A stretch of DNA of 64,000 bases, taken from NCBI RefSeq assembly GCF_001905905.1, contig NZ_LIVT01000009.1, positions 62,001 to 126,000 on the forward strand. The letters run 5' to 3'. A program made the position numbers and the translations under genes. The stretch's first letter is position 1, and every line of letters starts with the position of its first letter. The DNA comes from Streptomyces sp. CB02366 (lineage in GTDB: Bacteria > Actinomycetota > Actinomycetes > Streptomycetales > Streptomycetaceae). The notes under the pieces are model-generated. The model had not been told where the DNA came from. It was given only the letters and a program-made list of their open reading frames with translations, and did no database searches. Of this stretch, positions 31,946-40,534 are shown piece after piece.

Positions 31946-34183
31946 TTGTCAAACCGGGAAAGCGACGAATTGCGGGAAGAGCAGGAATTCATCGACCGGC
32001 TCCATGCCCGGGTCGACGCCCTGCGCGGCGTGGCCGCCGAGGGCGTGGAGCGGGCGCTGACGCCGGTGGGCGCCAACCAGCAGGCACGCCTGGAACGCGA
32101 CATCCGGGTCGCGGAGCGCTCGGGTCTGCTGGCCGCGCTCAACGCGGTGGACGGATCCCTGTGTTTCGGCCGCATCGACCGCTCGGACGGAATCGCGCAC
32201 CATATCGGCCGTATCGGAATCCGGGAGGACGACACCGAGCACACTCCCGTTCTGATCGACTGGCGTGCTCCGGTGGCGCGTCCTTTCTACCTCGCCACGG
32301 GGCACACGCCGATGGGACTGCGCCGGCGCCGCCACATCACCACCGAGGGCCGTACGGTCACCGAGCTCCATGACGAGATCCTCGATCTCGGGGACGAGGC
32401 CCGCACCGGTTTCGAGGACCCGAACGGCGACGCGGTACTGCTCGCGGCGCTGAACTCCGCGCGCACCGGGCGCATGGGCGACATCGTGCGAACCATCCAG
32501 GCCGAGCAGGACGGCATCATCCGGGCCCCGCACCGCGGCGTCCTCGTCGTGGAGGGCGGCCCCGGCACCGGCAAGACGGCCGTGGCGCTCCACCGGGCCG
32601 CCTTCCTGCTGTACGAGCACCGTGAACTGCTGGCCAAGCGCGCCGTGCTCATCGTGGGCCCCAACCCGGCGTTCCTGCGCTACATCGCGGAGGTGCTGCC
32701 TTCCCTGGGGGAGACCGGGGTGCTCCTCGCGACGCAGGCGGAGCTGTTCCCCGGTGTGCACGCCACCGGAACGGACACCCCGGGCGCCGCGGCCGTCAAG
32801 GGCGGTGAGGCGATGGCCGAGGCCCTCGCCCTGGCCGTACGCGACCGGCAGCTGCTTCCGGAGCCCGGTGCACCGATGGTGATCCCGCACGAGGACGGCG
32901 GGGAGCTGATCCTGGACTGGGAGATCGCCTACGAGGCCCGGCAGGCGGCCCGCGACACGCGCCTGCCGCACAACCTCGCCCGCCCGTACTTCGCCTTCCG
33001 GGTCATCGACGCGCTCACCGCGCAGCTCGTCGAACGGATCGGCGCGGACCCCTACGGGGGGCCCAACTTCCTCGGACCCGACGACGTGGCCCAGCTCGGC
33101 CGGGACGTCGCGCTGAGCAAGGAGGTGCGCGCCGCCGTCCAGGAGCTGTGGCCGCCCCTGACCCCCGAGGGCTTCCTCGCGGACTATCTGGCCGACCCGG
33201 TGTACGTGCCGGAGGCGGACGCCGACGCGATCCGCCGCTCGCCCGGCGACGGGGCGTGGACCCCCGCCGACGTACCGCTGCTCGACGAGGCGGCCGAACT
33301 GCTCGGGGTGGACGACAGTGCGGAGCGGGCCGCCGCCGAGGCCGCCCGCCAGGAGCGGGTCGGTTACGCGCAGGGGGTGCTGGAGCTGTCGCGGGGGTCG
33401 GAGAGCTACGAGTTCGAGGACGAGGAGTCCGAGGTTCTCGCCGCGCACGACATCATCGACGCCGAGCGGATGGCGGAGCGGCACGAGGAGGCCGACCACC
33501 GCACCGCCGCCGAGCGGGCCGCCGCCGACCGGACCTGGGCGTTCGGGCACATCGTCGTGGACGAGGCCCAGGAGCTGTCGCCGATGGCGTGGCGGCTGCT
33601 GATGCGGCGGTCCCCGACCCGCTCGATGACCCTGGTGGGCGATCCGGCGCAGACCTCCGAGGAGGCCGGGGTCGGATCCTGGGAGAAGATTCTCTCCCCC
33701 TACGTCGGCGACCGCTTCGAGCACGTCACGCTGGGGGTCAACTACCGTACGCCCGCCGAGATCATGGAGCTGGCCGCCGGGGTGCTGAGGGAGAAGGACC
33801 CCTCCTTCACCGCGCCGGTCTCGGTGCGGTCGACGGGTGAGAAGCCGTGGACACGGGAGTCCGGGGCGGACCTGGCGGCCGCGGTGGCCGACGCCGTGGC
33901 GGAGCTGACACCCCGGGAGGGGCGCCTCGCGGTGATCGCGCCGCGGTGCCTGCACGAGATGATCGCCGCCCCGCTGGAGGGGATCACGGCGGGCGGGGAA
34001 CCCGATCTCACGCGCACGGTGGTGCTGCTCGATCCGCGGCAGGCCAAGGGGCTCGAGTTCGACCATGTGCTGGTGGTGGAGCCGGGCCGGTTCGGCACGA
34101 GCGATCTGTACGTGGCGCTCACCCGGGCCACCCAGCGGCTGGGTATCGTCCACCGGGGAGAACTGCCCGCCGCCCTGCGCTGA
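31946..34183 (+). CDS. HelD/HelR-like RNA polymerase-associated UvrD-family ATPase
   Basis: A 745-residue SF1 helicase-like protein of the actinobacterial HelD class. An N-terminal coiled-coil arm (EEQEFIDRLHARVDALRG, with LERDIRVAERSG) would reach into the polymerase secondary channel. The ATPase core has GGPGTGKT at 204-211, VDEAQELSP (Walker B, DEAQ), GDPAQTSEEAG, LGVNYRTPAEI and a C-terminal DLYVALTRATQRLGIVH. HelD proteins remove or recycle RNA polymerase; the Streptomyces relative HelR displaces rifamycin from the enzyme. The start is TTG with GGCGGGGAG ending 5 bp before it. It lies about 14 kb from rph. Confidence 0.87.
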   Translation: MSNRESDELREEQEFIDRLHARVDALRGVAAEGVERALTPVGANQQARLERDIRVAERSGLLAALNAVDGSLCFGRIDRSDGIAHHIGRIGIREDDTEHTPVLIDWRAPVARPFYLATGHTPMGLRRRRHITTEGRTVTELHDEILDLGDEARTGFEDPNGDAVLLAALNSARTGRMGDIVRTIQAEQDGIIRAPHRGVLVVEGGPGTGKTAVALHRAAFLLYEHRELLAKRAVLIVGPNPAFLRYIAEVLPSLGETGVLLATQAELFPGVHATGTDTPGAAAVKGGEAMAEALALAVRDRQLLPEPGAPMVIPHEDGGELILDWEIAYEARQAARDTRLPHNLARPYFAFRVIDALTAQLVERIGADPYGGPNFLGPDDVAQLGRDVALSKEVRAAVQELWPPLTPEGFLADYLADPVYVPEADADAIRRSPGDGAWTPADVPLLDEAAELLGVDDSAERAAAEAARQERVGYAQGVLELSRGSESYEFEDEESEVLAAHDIIDAERMAERHEEADHRTAAERAAADRTWAFGHIVVDEAQELSPMAWRLLMRRSPTRSMTLVGDPAQTSEEAGVGSWEKILSPYVGDRFEHVTLGVNYRTPAEIMELAAGVLREKDPSFTAPVSVRSTGEKPWTRESGADLAAAVADAVAELTPREGRLAVIAPRCLHEMIAAPLEGITAGGEPDLTRTVVLLDPRQAKGLEFDHVLVVEPGRFGTSDLYVALTRATQRLGIVHRGELPAALR

Positions 34184-34282
34184 CCGGCCCCGCGGCCCCG
34201 TGCGCGCGCTTCTCGCGCGCGGTGGGCGCCGGCCGGCCTGCGGGTGTCCGGAGCGCGGTGACCGAACCCATAGGGTGACGCC

Positions 34283-35404
34283 ATGTCTTCGCCATTGAGT
34301 TCGACAAAGACCGCGGCCGCCCTCCGCACATCGGCACGGGCCTCCGCGGAGGTGCTGCTGGTCCTGGTGGCGGCATGGGTCGCGCTGTGGGTGCTGGGCC
34401 GGATGTGGTCGGTCGTATGGCCGCTGATAGTCGCTCTGTTCCTCGCCACGCTGACCTGGCCGCTGGCCCGTTTCCTGCGCGCGCACGGTTGGCGCCCCGC
34501 CCTCGCGGCGTCGGCGGTGACGGTGTTCGCCCTGCTCGTGGGAGCGGGCATCGTGGCCCTGATCGCCGTACCGGTGGCCGACCAGTCCGGTGAGCTGGCC
34601 GACCGGGTGGTCGCGGGCATCGAAAAGCTCCGCGAGTGGGCGGCCGGGCCGCCGCTGAACATCGGTGACGATCAGATCACCGGTGCGCTCGACAGCGCGA
34701 CCGCCAAGCTGCAGGACAGCGTCGGCAGTGTGGTCACCACCGCCGTCACCGGGGTGAGCACCGTAGTCAACGGGCTGGTCACCGCGGTCCTCGCGGTCTT
34801 CCTGATGTTCTTCTTCCTCAAGGACGGCCCGCGCTTCCTGCCGTGGCTGACCCGTCAGCTGCCCGGCCGGCTCGCCGTGGACGTCCCCGAGGTGGCCTCG
34901 CGCGGTTGGGACACGCTGGGATCGTTCGTCCGGTCGCAGGCGGCCGTCGGTCTGCTGGACGCCGTCTTCATCGGACTCGGGCTGTGGATCCTGGGGGTTC
35001 CGCTGGTGCTTCCGCTGGCGGTGCTGACCTTCGTCTCGGCGTTCGTGCCGATCATCGGGGCGCTGTTCGCCGGGTTCGTGGCGGTGGTCATCGCGCTGGT
35101 CTCGAACGGGCTGATGGACGCCCTGCTCGTGCTCGCGATCATCATCGTGGTGCAGCAGTTGGAGGGCAACGTCTTCCAGCCCATGATCCAGAGCCGGGGC
35201 CTCGGCCTGCACGCCGCGGTCGTCCTGCTCGCGGTGACGCTGGGCGGCAGCCTGGCCGGCGTGGTGGGCAGCCTGCTCGCGGTGCCGGCGGCGGCGCTGA
35301 TCGGGGTGGTCTGGAGGTACCTCCGCGAGCAGCTCGCCGAAGAAGTGCCGGAGGCCCCGGCCCCGGCCGACGACGGGACGGGCGGTTCGCCCGTCCCGTC
35401 GTAG
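34283..35404 (+). CDS. AI-2E family (PerM-like) transporter
   Basis: A 373-residue membrane protein of the AI-2E/DUF20 family, with about eight transmembrane segments. Conserved features include the long amphipathic stretch between helices 3 and 4 and the FIGLGLWILGVPLVLPLAVLTFV, FVPIIGALFAG and QQLEGNVFQPMIQ segments. The family exports small molecules or ions; quorum-signal transport is shown only for some members. TAGGGT lies 6 bp before the ATG, suggesting a leaderless message. Confidence 0.9.
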   Translation: MSSPLSSTKTAAALRTSARASAEVLLVLVAAWVALWVLGRMWSVVWPLIVALFLATLTWPLARFLRAHGWRPALAASAVTVFALLVGAGIVALIAVPVADQSGELADRVVAGIEKLREWAAGPPLNIGDDQITGALDSATAKLQDSVGSVVTTAVTGVSTVVNGLVTAVLAVFLMFFFLKDGPRFLPWLTRQLPGRLAVDVPEVASRGWDTLGSFVRSQAAVGLLDAVFIGLGLWILGVPLVLPLAVLTFVSAFVPIIGALFAGFVAVVIALVSNGLMDALLVLAIIIVVQQLEGNVFQPMIQSRGLGLHAAVVLLAVTLGGSLAGVVGSLLAVPAAALIGVVWRYLREQLAEEVPEAPAPADDGTGGSPVPS

Positions 35405-35420
35405 CCCGGGGGCCGTCGCC

Positions 35421-35469
35421 GGCCCGGCCCCTTCCCCGCCCGGCGCCTGGGCGGGGAAGGGGCCGGGCC
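35421..35469. terminator. Strong bidirectional terminator
   Basis: A perfect 20-bp stem (35421-35440 with 35450-35469) and a 9-nt loop between the converging AI-2E transporter and OYE genes. Confidence 0.9.
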
Positions 35470-35504
35470 CCGGCCGGGGGATCAGCGCCGTGGGGCCGGG
35501 CCGG

Positions 35505-36620
35505 TCAGGCGCTGGCCGACCGGCGGGCCAGGGCGTAGCCGTACTGCCGGGGCCAGCGCGGCCCGGTCGCGAGGGCGTCGGCGGCGTGGTGGGCCCAGTG
35601 CGGGTCGCGCAGCATCTCGCGGCCGATCATGACCGCGTCGGCCTGTCCCGCGGCGACGATCTCCTCGGCCTGCGCGGCGTCCAGGATCAGTCCCACGGCG
35701 GAGGTGGGGAGGCCGGCGGTGCGCCTGACCCGGTCGGCGAAGGGCACCTGGTAGCCCGGGTGCGCGGAGATCGCCGCGTCGCGCACGAGGCCGCCGGAGG
35801 AGACGTCCAGCAGATCGACGCCGTGGGCGGCCAGTTCCCCGGCGAGGCGTACGGTGTCGTCGCCGGTCCACCCCTCGCGCGGGTCCTCGGGGTTCTCGGT
35901 CAGCCAGTCGGTCGCCGAGGTGCGGAAGAGGACCGGCAGCTCGTCGGGCCACACCGCCCGGACGGCGTCCACCACCTGGAGCGGGAAGCGCAGCCGGTTC
36001 TCCCAGCTGCCGCCGTAGGCGTCGGTGCGGTGGTTGGCGGCCGGGGAGAGGAAGGAGTTGATCAGGTAGCCGTGCGCGCCGTGGATCTCGACGACGCGGA
36101 AGCCTGCGGCGAGGGCGCGTTCCGCGGCCGCGGCGAAGTCGCGCACCAGCTGCTGGATCTCGTCCTCGGTCAGTTCGTGCGGTACGGGCAGGCCCTCGAA
36201 CGCGACGGCGCTGGGGGCGACGGCGCTCCAGCCGCCCTCGTCCTGCGGTACGGAGCGGTCGGCGACCCAGGGCCGGTCGGTGGACGCCTTGCGTCCGGCA
36301 TGGGCGAGCTGGATCGCGGGGACCGAGCCGTGGGAGGCGATCGCCGCCGCGATGCGGGTGAACGCCTCCTGCTGGCGGTCGTTCCACAGGCCCAGGTCCC
36401 AGGGGCTGATCCGGCCGTCCGGGCGGACCCCGGTGGCCTCCGCCATCACGAGCCCGGCGCCGCCGGCGGCCCGGCCCGCGAGATGGGTGAGGTGGAAGTC
36501 CGTCGGAACCCCCGTCTCCGGCCCTTCGTGGGCGGCGGAGTACATGCACATCGGAGACATCCAGACACGGTTGGGAATCTCCAGGGACCGCAGGGTCAGG
36601 GGTGTGAACAGGGCACTCAC
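35505..36620 (-). CDS. Old yellow enzyme family NADH:flavin oxidoreductase (YqjM-like)
   Basis: A 371-residue FMN-dependent ene-reductase of the YqjM class. It shows the N-terminal NRVWMSPMCMYSA (redox-tuning Cys), QLAHAGRKA, the substrate-binding HGAHGYLINSFLSP, and the FMN phosphate site near AVGLILDAAQAEEI and ADAVMIGREMLRDPHW. It reduces activated alkenes and responds to electrophile stress in other bacteria. The start is GTG with GAGGAGA upstream. It is divergent from an ArsR-type regulator that probably represses it. Confidence 0.92.
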   Translation of the reverse strand: MSALFTPLTLRSLEIPNRVWMSPMCMYSAAHEGPETGVPTDFHLTHLAGRAAGGAGLVMAEATGVRPDGRISPWDLGLWNDRQQEAFTRIAAAIASHGSVPAIQLAHAGRKASTDRPWVADRSVPQDEGGWSAVAPSAVAFEGLPVPHELTEDEIQQLVRDFAAAAERALAAGFRVVEIHGAHGYLINSFLSPAANHRTDAYGGSWENRLRFPLQVVDAVRAVWPDELPVLFRTSATDWLTENPEDPREGWTGDDTVRLAGELAAHGVDLLDVSSGGLVRDAAISAHPGYQVPFADRVRRTAGLPTSAVGLILDAAQAEEIVAAGQADAVMIGREMLRDPHWAHHAADALATGPRWPRQYGYALARRSASA

Positions 36621-36686
36621 CGGTATGTCTCCTCGGATCGGGGGGTGGCCGCCGGAGGGCGGCACCGAGGAAACAACGATAGGCAT

Positions 36687-36712
36687 CGTAGTACGTCAGT
36701 TGTCAAACTACG
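36687..36712. promoter_or_regulatory. Dyad between the OYE and ArsR genes
   Basis: CGTAGT (36687-36692) and ACTACG (36707-36712) are an inverted repeat 14 bp apart, placed between the two divergent starts. It is the best candidate for the ArsR operator. Confidence 0.55.
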
Positions 36713-36753
36713 TTGATATTCGTACTTTGGAGGCCGACCCGAGGAGGCCACCC

Positions 36754-37116
36754 ATGCCCACCACCGAGCGCGCCGCCGCGTCCGGACGGCACATCGCCCA
36801 TCCGCGGCTGGAGGAGATCCGCCTGGAAGCGGTCCTGCACGCGCTGGCCGACCCGGTCCGGCTGCGCATCGCGCGGGAACTGGCGGACGGGCACGAGGAC
36901 ATGGCCTGTATCGCGTTCGACCTGCCGGTGAGCAAGTCCACCACCACCCACCACTTCAAGGTGCTGCGCGAGGCGGGGGTCATCCGCCAGCACTACGACG
37001 GGACCTCCCGCCTGAGCCGGCTGCGCGAGGACGAACTGGAAACACTCTTCCCCGGGCTGCTGGCCGCCGTCCTGGAAGGGGCGCGGCGGTCGGCCGGGAC
37101 GCCGGAGCCGGCCTGA
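36754..37116 (+). CDS. ArsR-family transcriptional regulator
   Basis: A 120-residue winged-helix regulator (LEAVLHALADPVRLRIARELADG, then DLPVSKSTTTHHFKVLREAGVIRQHYDG). The classic ArsR metal-binding Cys motif (ELCVC) is absent, so it more likely senses an organic or redox signal than arsenic. GAGGAGG precedes the ATG. Divergent from the OYE gene with a dyad between them; similar ArsR/OYE pairs are common in Streptomyces. Confidence 0.88.
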   Translation: MPTTERAAASGRHIAHPRLEEIRLEAVLHALADPVRLRIARELADGHEDMACIAFDLPVSKSTTTHHFKVLREAGVIRQHYDGTSRLSRLREDELETLFPGLLAAVLEGARRSAGTPEPA

Positions 37117-37123
37117 GCACGCC

Positions 37124-37156
37124 TCCGCCCCGAGCGGTTCGAGGGCTCGGGGCGGA
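37124..37156. terminator. Bidirectional terminator
   Basis: A perfect 12-bp stem (37124-37135 with 37145-37156) and a 9-nt loop between the converging ArsR and alcohol dehydrogenase genes. Confidence 0.82.
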
Positions 37157-37220
37157 CGCGGGCACGGCGTACGGGGCGGCTCAGCCGGACGCGGCTCCCG
37201 TCGGGCGGTCGTGACGCCTC

Positions 37221-38261
37221 TCAGATGGTCGCGGCGTCGATCACGAAGCGGTAGCGGACGTCGCCGGCGAGCACCCGCTCGTACGCCTCGTTGACCTGGC
37301 TCGCCTCGATCAACTCGATCTCCGCGCCCAGCCCGTGCGCGGCACAGAAGTCCAGCATCTCCTGGGTCTCCTCGATGCCGCCGATCATGGAACCCGCGAT
37401 CGCCTTGTCACCGCCGATCAGCGAGAACAGGTTGAGCGAGACCGGCTCCTCGGGGGCGCCGACGTTGACCAGGGTTCCGTCGGTCCGCAGCAGACCGAGG
37501 TAGGCGTCGAAGTCCAGCGGGGCCGAGACCGTGGAGAGGATGACGTCGAAGGCTCCGGCCAGCTCCTCGAAGGTCGCGGGATCGCCGGTCGCGTAGTAGT
37601 GGTCGGCGCCCAGCTTCAGCCCGTCGTCCTTCTTCCGCAGCGTCCGGGAGAGGACGGTGACCTCCGCGCCGAGGGTGTGGGCGATCTTGACCGCCATGTG
37701 GCCGAGGCCGCCCAGACCGACGACGGCGACCTTCTTGCCCGGGCCCACGCCCCAGCGCTTGAGCGGGGAGTACGTGGTGATGCCCGCGCACAGCAGAGGC
37801 GCGGCCTCGTCGAGGGCGATGCCCTCCGGGATGGAGACGACGAACGCGTCGCGCACGACGATGTGCGTCGAGTAGCCGCCGTAGGTGGGTTCGCCTCCGC
37901 GGTCGAGCGCGTTGTACGTCTGGGTGTTCCCCTCGGCGCAGTGCTGCTCGCGGCCCGTCCGGCAGGCGGCGCACCGCCCGCAGGAGTCGACCATGCACCC
38001 GACGCCGACGCGGTCGCCGACCTTGAACCTGGTCACGCCGGGCCCGGTCTCGGCGACGATCCCGGCGATCTCGTGGCCAGGCACCATCGGGAAGATGCCC
38101 TCGCCCCAGCCGTCGCGGGCCTGGTGGATGTCGGAATGGCAGATACCGGCGAACTCGATGTCGATCAGGACGTCGAACTCGCCCACCGGACGGCGCTCGA
38201 TCGTGGTGCGCTCCAGCGGGGCCTTGGCACGGGGAGCGGCGTAGGCGGCAACGGTGGTCAT
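37221..38261 (-). CDS. NAD(P)-dependent zinc alcohol dehydrogenase (AdhC/YahK-like)
   Basis: A 346-residue medium-chain dehydrogenase. The catalytic zinc ligands are in GICHSDIHQ (Cys) and GHEIAG (His), and the structural zinc site is CGRCAACRTGREQHC. The Rossmann nucleotide-binding motif is VVGLGGLGHMAVK. The sequence is of the cinnamyl-alcohol dehydrogenase-like subgroup that reduces a broad range of aldehydes, usually with NADPH. AGGAGA precedes the ATG. It is divergent from an XRE-type regulator. Confidence 0.92.
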   Translation of the reverse strand: MTTVAAYAAPRAKAPLERTTIERRPVGEFDVLIDIEFAGICHSDIHQARDGWGEGIFPMVPGHEIAGIVAETGPGVTRFKVGDRVGVGCMVDSCGRCAACRTGREQHCAEGNTQTYNALDRGGEPTYGGYSTHIVVRDAFVVSIPEGIALDEAAPLLCAGITTYSPLKRWGVGPGKKVAVVGLGGLGHMAVKIAHTLGAEVTVLSRTLRKKDDGLKLGADHYYATGDPATFEELAGAFDVILSTVSAPLDFDAYLGLLRTDGTLVNVGAPEEPVSLNLFSLIGGDKAIAGSMIGGIEETQEMLDFCAAHGLGAEIELIEASQVNEAYERVLAGDVRYRFVIDAATI

Positions 38262-38422
38262 GCCGGAGGTTCTCCTCTGGGTGGTGCGGTGGGTACGCCT
38301 TCGAGCCTCACACCCGGGACGGCGTCCGCCCAGCCCACCGCTGTGCCTACGTCCGGCGGTCCTACCACCGACGGGGACAGGCTCGGCGGCGTACGACCGC
38401 GGATCGACGGAATAATGGAGGC

Positions 38423-39352
38423 ATGGACGATCAGCCGGAGGCCGCCTCCCCCGAGCCGCTGGACCGGCGGGCCGAGCTCAGCGAGTTCCTGCGGACCCGG
38501 AGGGCCAAGCTCCGGCCGCAGGACGTGGGGCTGCCGGAGTTCGGCCGCCGTCGCCGGGTGCCCGGGCTGCGCCGGGAGGAGCTGGCGCAGCTGGCCGGGG
38601 TCTCCGTGGCGTACTACACGCGTCTGGAGCAGGGCAACGGGCGGAACGTGTCGGCGGAGGTGCTGCACGCGATCGCGCGTGCGCTGCGGCTCACGGATGC
38701 CGAGCAGGCGCACCTGACGCATCTGGCGCGGCCGGCGCGGCACGGGAGGAAGCGCCGTCCCGCGAGGGCGCAGCGGGTGCGGACCGGCTTGCTGTACCTC
38801 CTCGGCAGCATGGAGGGCATTCCCGCGTACGTGACCGGGGCGCGCTCGGACATCCTCGCCTGGAACCCGATGGCGGCGGCGGTGTTCGGCGACTGGGGCG
38901 CGCTGCCGCCCGCCGAGCGCAACTGGGCGCGTCTGGTGTTCCTCTCCCCCGCCTACCGGGACCTGTTCGTGAACTGGGACTCCAAGGCGTCGGACATGGT
39001 CAGCTATCTGCGGCTGTACGCGGGCTGTCACCCCGACGATCCGGAGCTCTCGGCCCTGGTGGGCGAACTCTCGGTGAAGAGCGAGGAGTTCCGGCGGCTG
39101 TGGGCCACCCACAACGTCAAGGAGAAGGGCCACGGCACCAAGGTCGTCCGGCATCCGCTCGCCGGGGATCTGACCCTGGCGTACGAGACGCTGAACCTCC
39201 CCGACGACGAGGAGCAGCATCTGGTGACCTACCACGCGGAGCCGGGCTCGGAGTCGGCCGAGGGCCTGCGCCTGCTGGCGAGCTGGGGAGCGGACGCGGG
39301 CCGGGCGGATCTGTTCGGCGCGACGGGCCGGGGCCCGGACGCCGGGCGGTGA
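38423..39352 (+). CDS. XRE regulator with MmyB-like ligand domain
   Basis: A 309-residue protein with an N-terminal HTH (about 15-90: LSEFLRTRRAKLRPQDVGLPEFGRRRRVPGLRREELAQLAGVSVAYYTRLEQGNGRNVS) and a C-terminal MmyB-like, PAS-fold domain (about 125-290, AYVTGARSDILAWNPMAAAVFGDW). These regulators are frequently divergent from a single oxidoreductase gene which they repress, exactly as seen here with the alcohol dehydrogenase. In related proteins the C-terminal domain binds a lipid-like ligand; none can be named here. Confidence 0.9.
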   Translation: MDDQPEAASPEPLDRRAELSEFLRTRRAKLRPQDVGLPEFGRRRRVPGLRREELAQLAGVSVAYYTRLEQGNGRNVSAEVLHAIARALRLTDAEQAHLTHLARPARHGRKRRPARAQRVRTGLLYLLGSMEGIPAYVTGARSDILAWNPMAAAVFGDWGALPPAERNWARLVFLSPAYRDLFVNWDSKASDMVSYLRLYAGCHPDDPELSALVGELSVKSEEFRRLWATHNVKEKGHGTKVVRHPLAGDLTLAYETLNLPDDEEQHLVTYHAEPGSESAEGLRLLASWGADAGRADLFGATGRGPDAGR

Positions 39353-39540
39353 AGACGGGTTCCCGCCGCGCCGGCCGGGGGTTCGCGCGCCTCGCGCCGG
39401 CCCTGCTCGAAAGGCGCCGGGGGACGGCTTCGGAGCACCGGGCGGAACCGCCCGCCGCCCGGGTATGGGACCGGCTCTCGGGCCCGGGCGCGGTACGGGA
39501 GGGGGTCTTCACCGGGTGGTCGCGGGCCTCCGCCGGCCGG

Positions 39541-40239
39541 TCAGTCGGCCCCGGTCCGCTGCCCCGCCGCCTCCGCCGTGCCCCCGGTGAGCACCGCGAG
39601 GGCGGGGCCCCGCCCCGAGGCCGCCGCGCCGGTGCCGGCCGGGTCCATGAGCGTCAGAGTCTCCGCGGCGACGAGCCGGGGCAGCAGTAACCGCCAGAAC
39701 CCGGTGAGCATGTGCGGGGACAGCCAGGCGGAGTCGTCCCGGCCGAGCGCCTCGAATCCGGTCGTCACGGCGACGGTGGCGGCCGCCGCGTCCGCGCGCG
39801 AGACGCCGTCGGCGAGCGTGCCGGCGGCGGCCGCCTCGTCCAGCAGCCGCCGTACCCGGTGGTGCCACTCCAGCCGCAGGTCCGGGACTCCGGCGTTCTC
39901 CCCGTCACAGCTCAGCCGGAATCCGGCCCGGCTCACCGGATCGTCCCGCAGCCGTTCCACCAGCGCGTGCGAGGTGTCGACCAGTGCTTGCACGGCGTTG
40001 TCCGTCCTGTGCCGGATCGCGGCCGACAGGTCGTGCAGCCCTCGGGACGCCTCCGCCACCACGGCCTGCGCCACGGCGGCCTTGTTCTCGAAGTGGAAGT
40101 GCAGCGCTCCCGTGCTGACGCCCGCTCCCGAGCTGATCAGCACCAGCCGCGCCTGTGCGTAACCGTGCCGCTCGAAGACGGCGGCGGCGGAGCGGATCAG
40201 CGCCTGGCGTGTACGGGCGGCGCGCTCCTGTTTGGTCAC
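39541..40239 (-). CDS. TetR-type gamma-butyrolactone receptor (ScbR/ArpA-like)
   Basis: A 232-residue TetR-family protein whose HTH (ALIRSAAAVFERHGYAQARLVLISSGAGVSTGALHFHFENKAAVAQAV) closely follows the ScbR/ArpA pattern, in particular GALHFHF. The C-terminal domain would bind a gamma-butyrolactone. The GTG start has a GGGAGGG site. A candidate ARE lies 107 bp upstream, consistent with autorepression. Together with AfsA and an NmrA-like protein it forms a quorum-signalling locus. A pseudo-receptor that answers to another ligand cannot be excluded. Confidence 0.88.
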   Translation of the reverse strand: MTKQERAARTRQALIRSAAAVFERHGYAQARLVLISSGAGVSTGALHFHFENKAAVAQAVVAEASRGLHDLSAAIRHRTDNAVQALVDTSHALVERLRDDPVSRAGFRLSCDGENAGVPDLRLEWHHRVRRLLDEAAAAGTLADGVSRADAAAATVAVTTGFEALGRDDSAWLSPHMLTGFWRLLLPRLVAAETLTLMDPAGTGAAASGRGPALAVLTGGTAEAAGQRTGAD

Positions 40240-40345
40240 CGGGCCCTCCCCGCCAGGGAGAAGCGGTCGGATACGGGACCGGAAAGGGGACCGGAACCGG
40301 TCGAGGGCTCCACCCCGGAGCGGTAGGACGGTGTCATGGAGTTAT

Positions 40346-40365
40346 CCAACCAACTAGTCGGTAGG
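40346..40365. promoter_or_regulatory. Autoregulatory element (ARE) upstream of the receptor gene
   Basis: A 20-bp near-palindrome centred on CTAG (40354-40357). Its complement reads CCTACCGACTAGTTGGTTGG and 16 of 20 positions are symmetric. It fits the ARE consensus bound by ScbR/ArpA receptors. Confidence 0.75.
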
Positions 40366-40534
40366 TTTTCCAGGGAACGGAGGAATGCGACGAAGGGGCC
40401 AGGCCGCTTTCCGGCCACACCGGTCCTGCGCGATGTCAGCGGAACAGAAAAGCAAAACGCGCATCATCCGACTTATCCCCGGTCCCCGGCGGTTCATCGG
40501 CGACTTCCGTCTCCCGCTCCCCCGCGAATCGGCC

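Noticed and set aside
31949..35212. 1087-residue minus-strand ORF
   Set aside because: Antisense to the helicase and AI-2E transporter genes; no recognisable motif.
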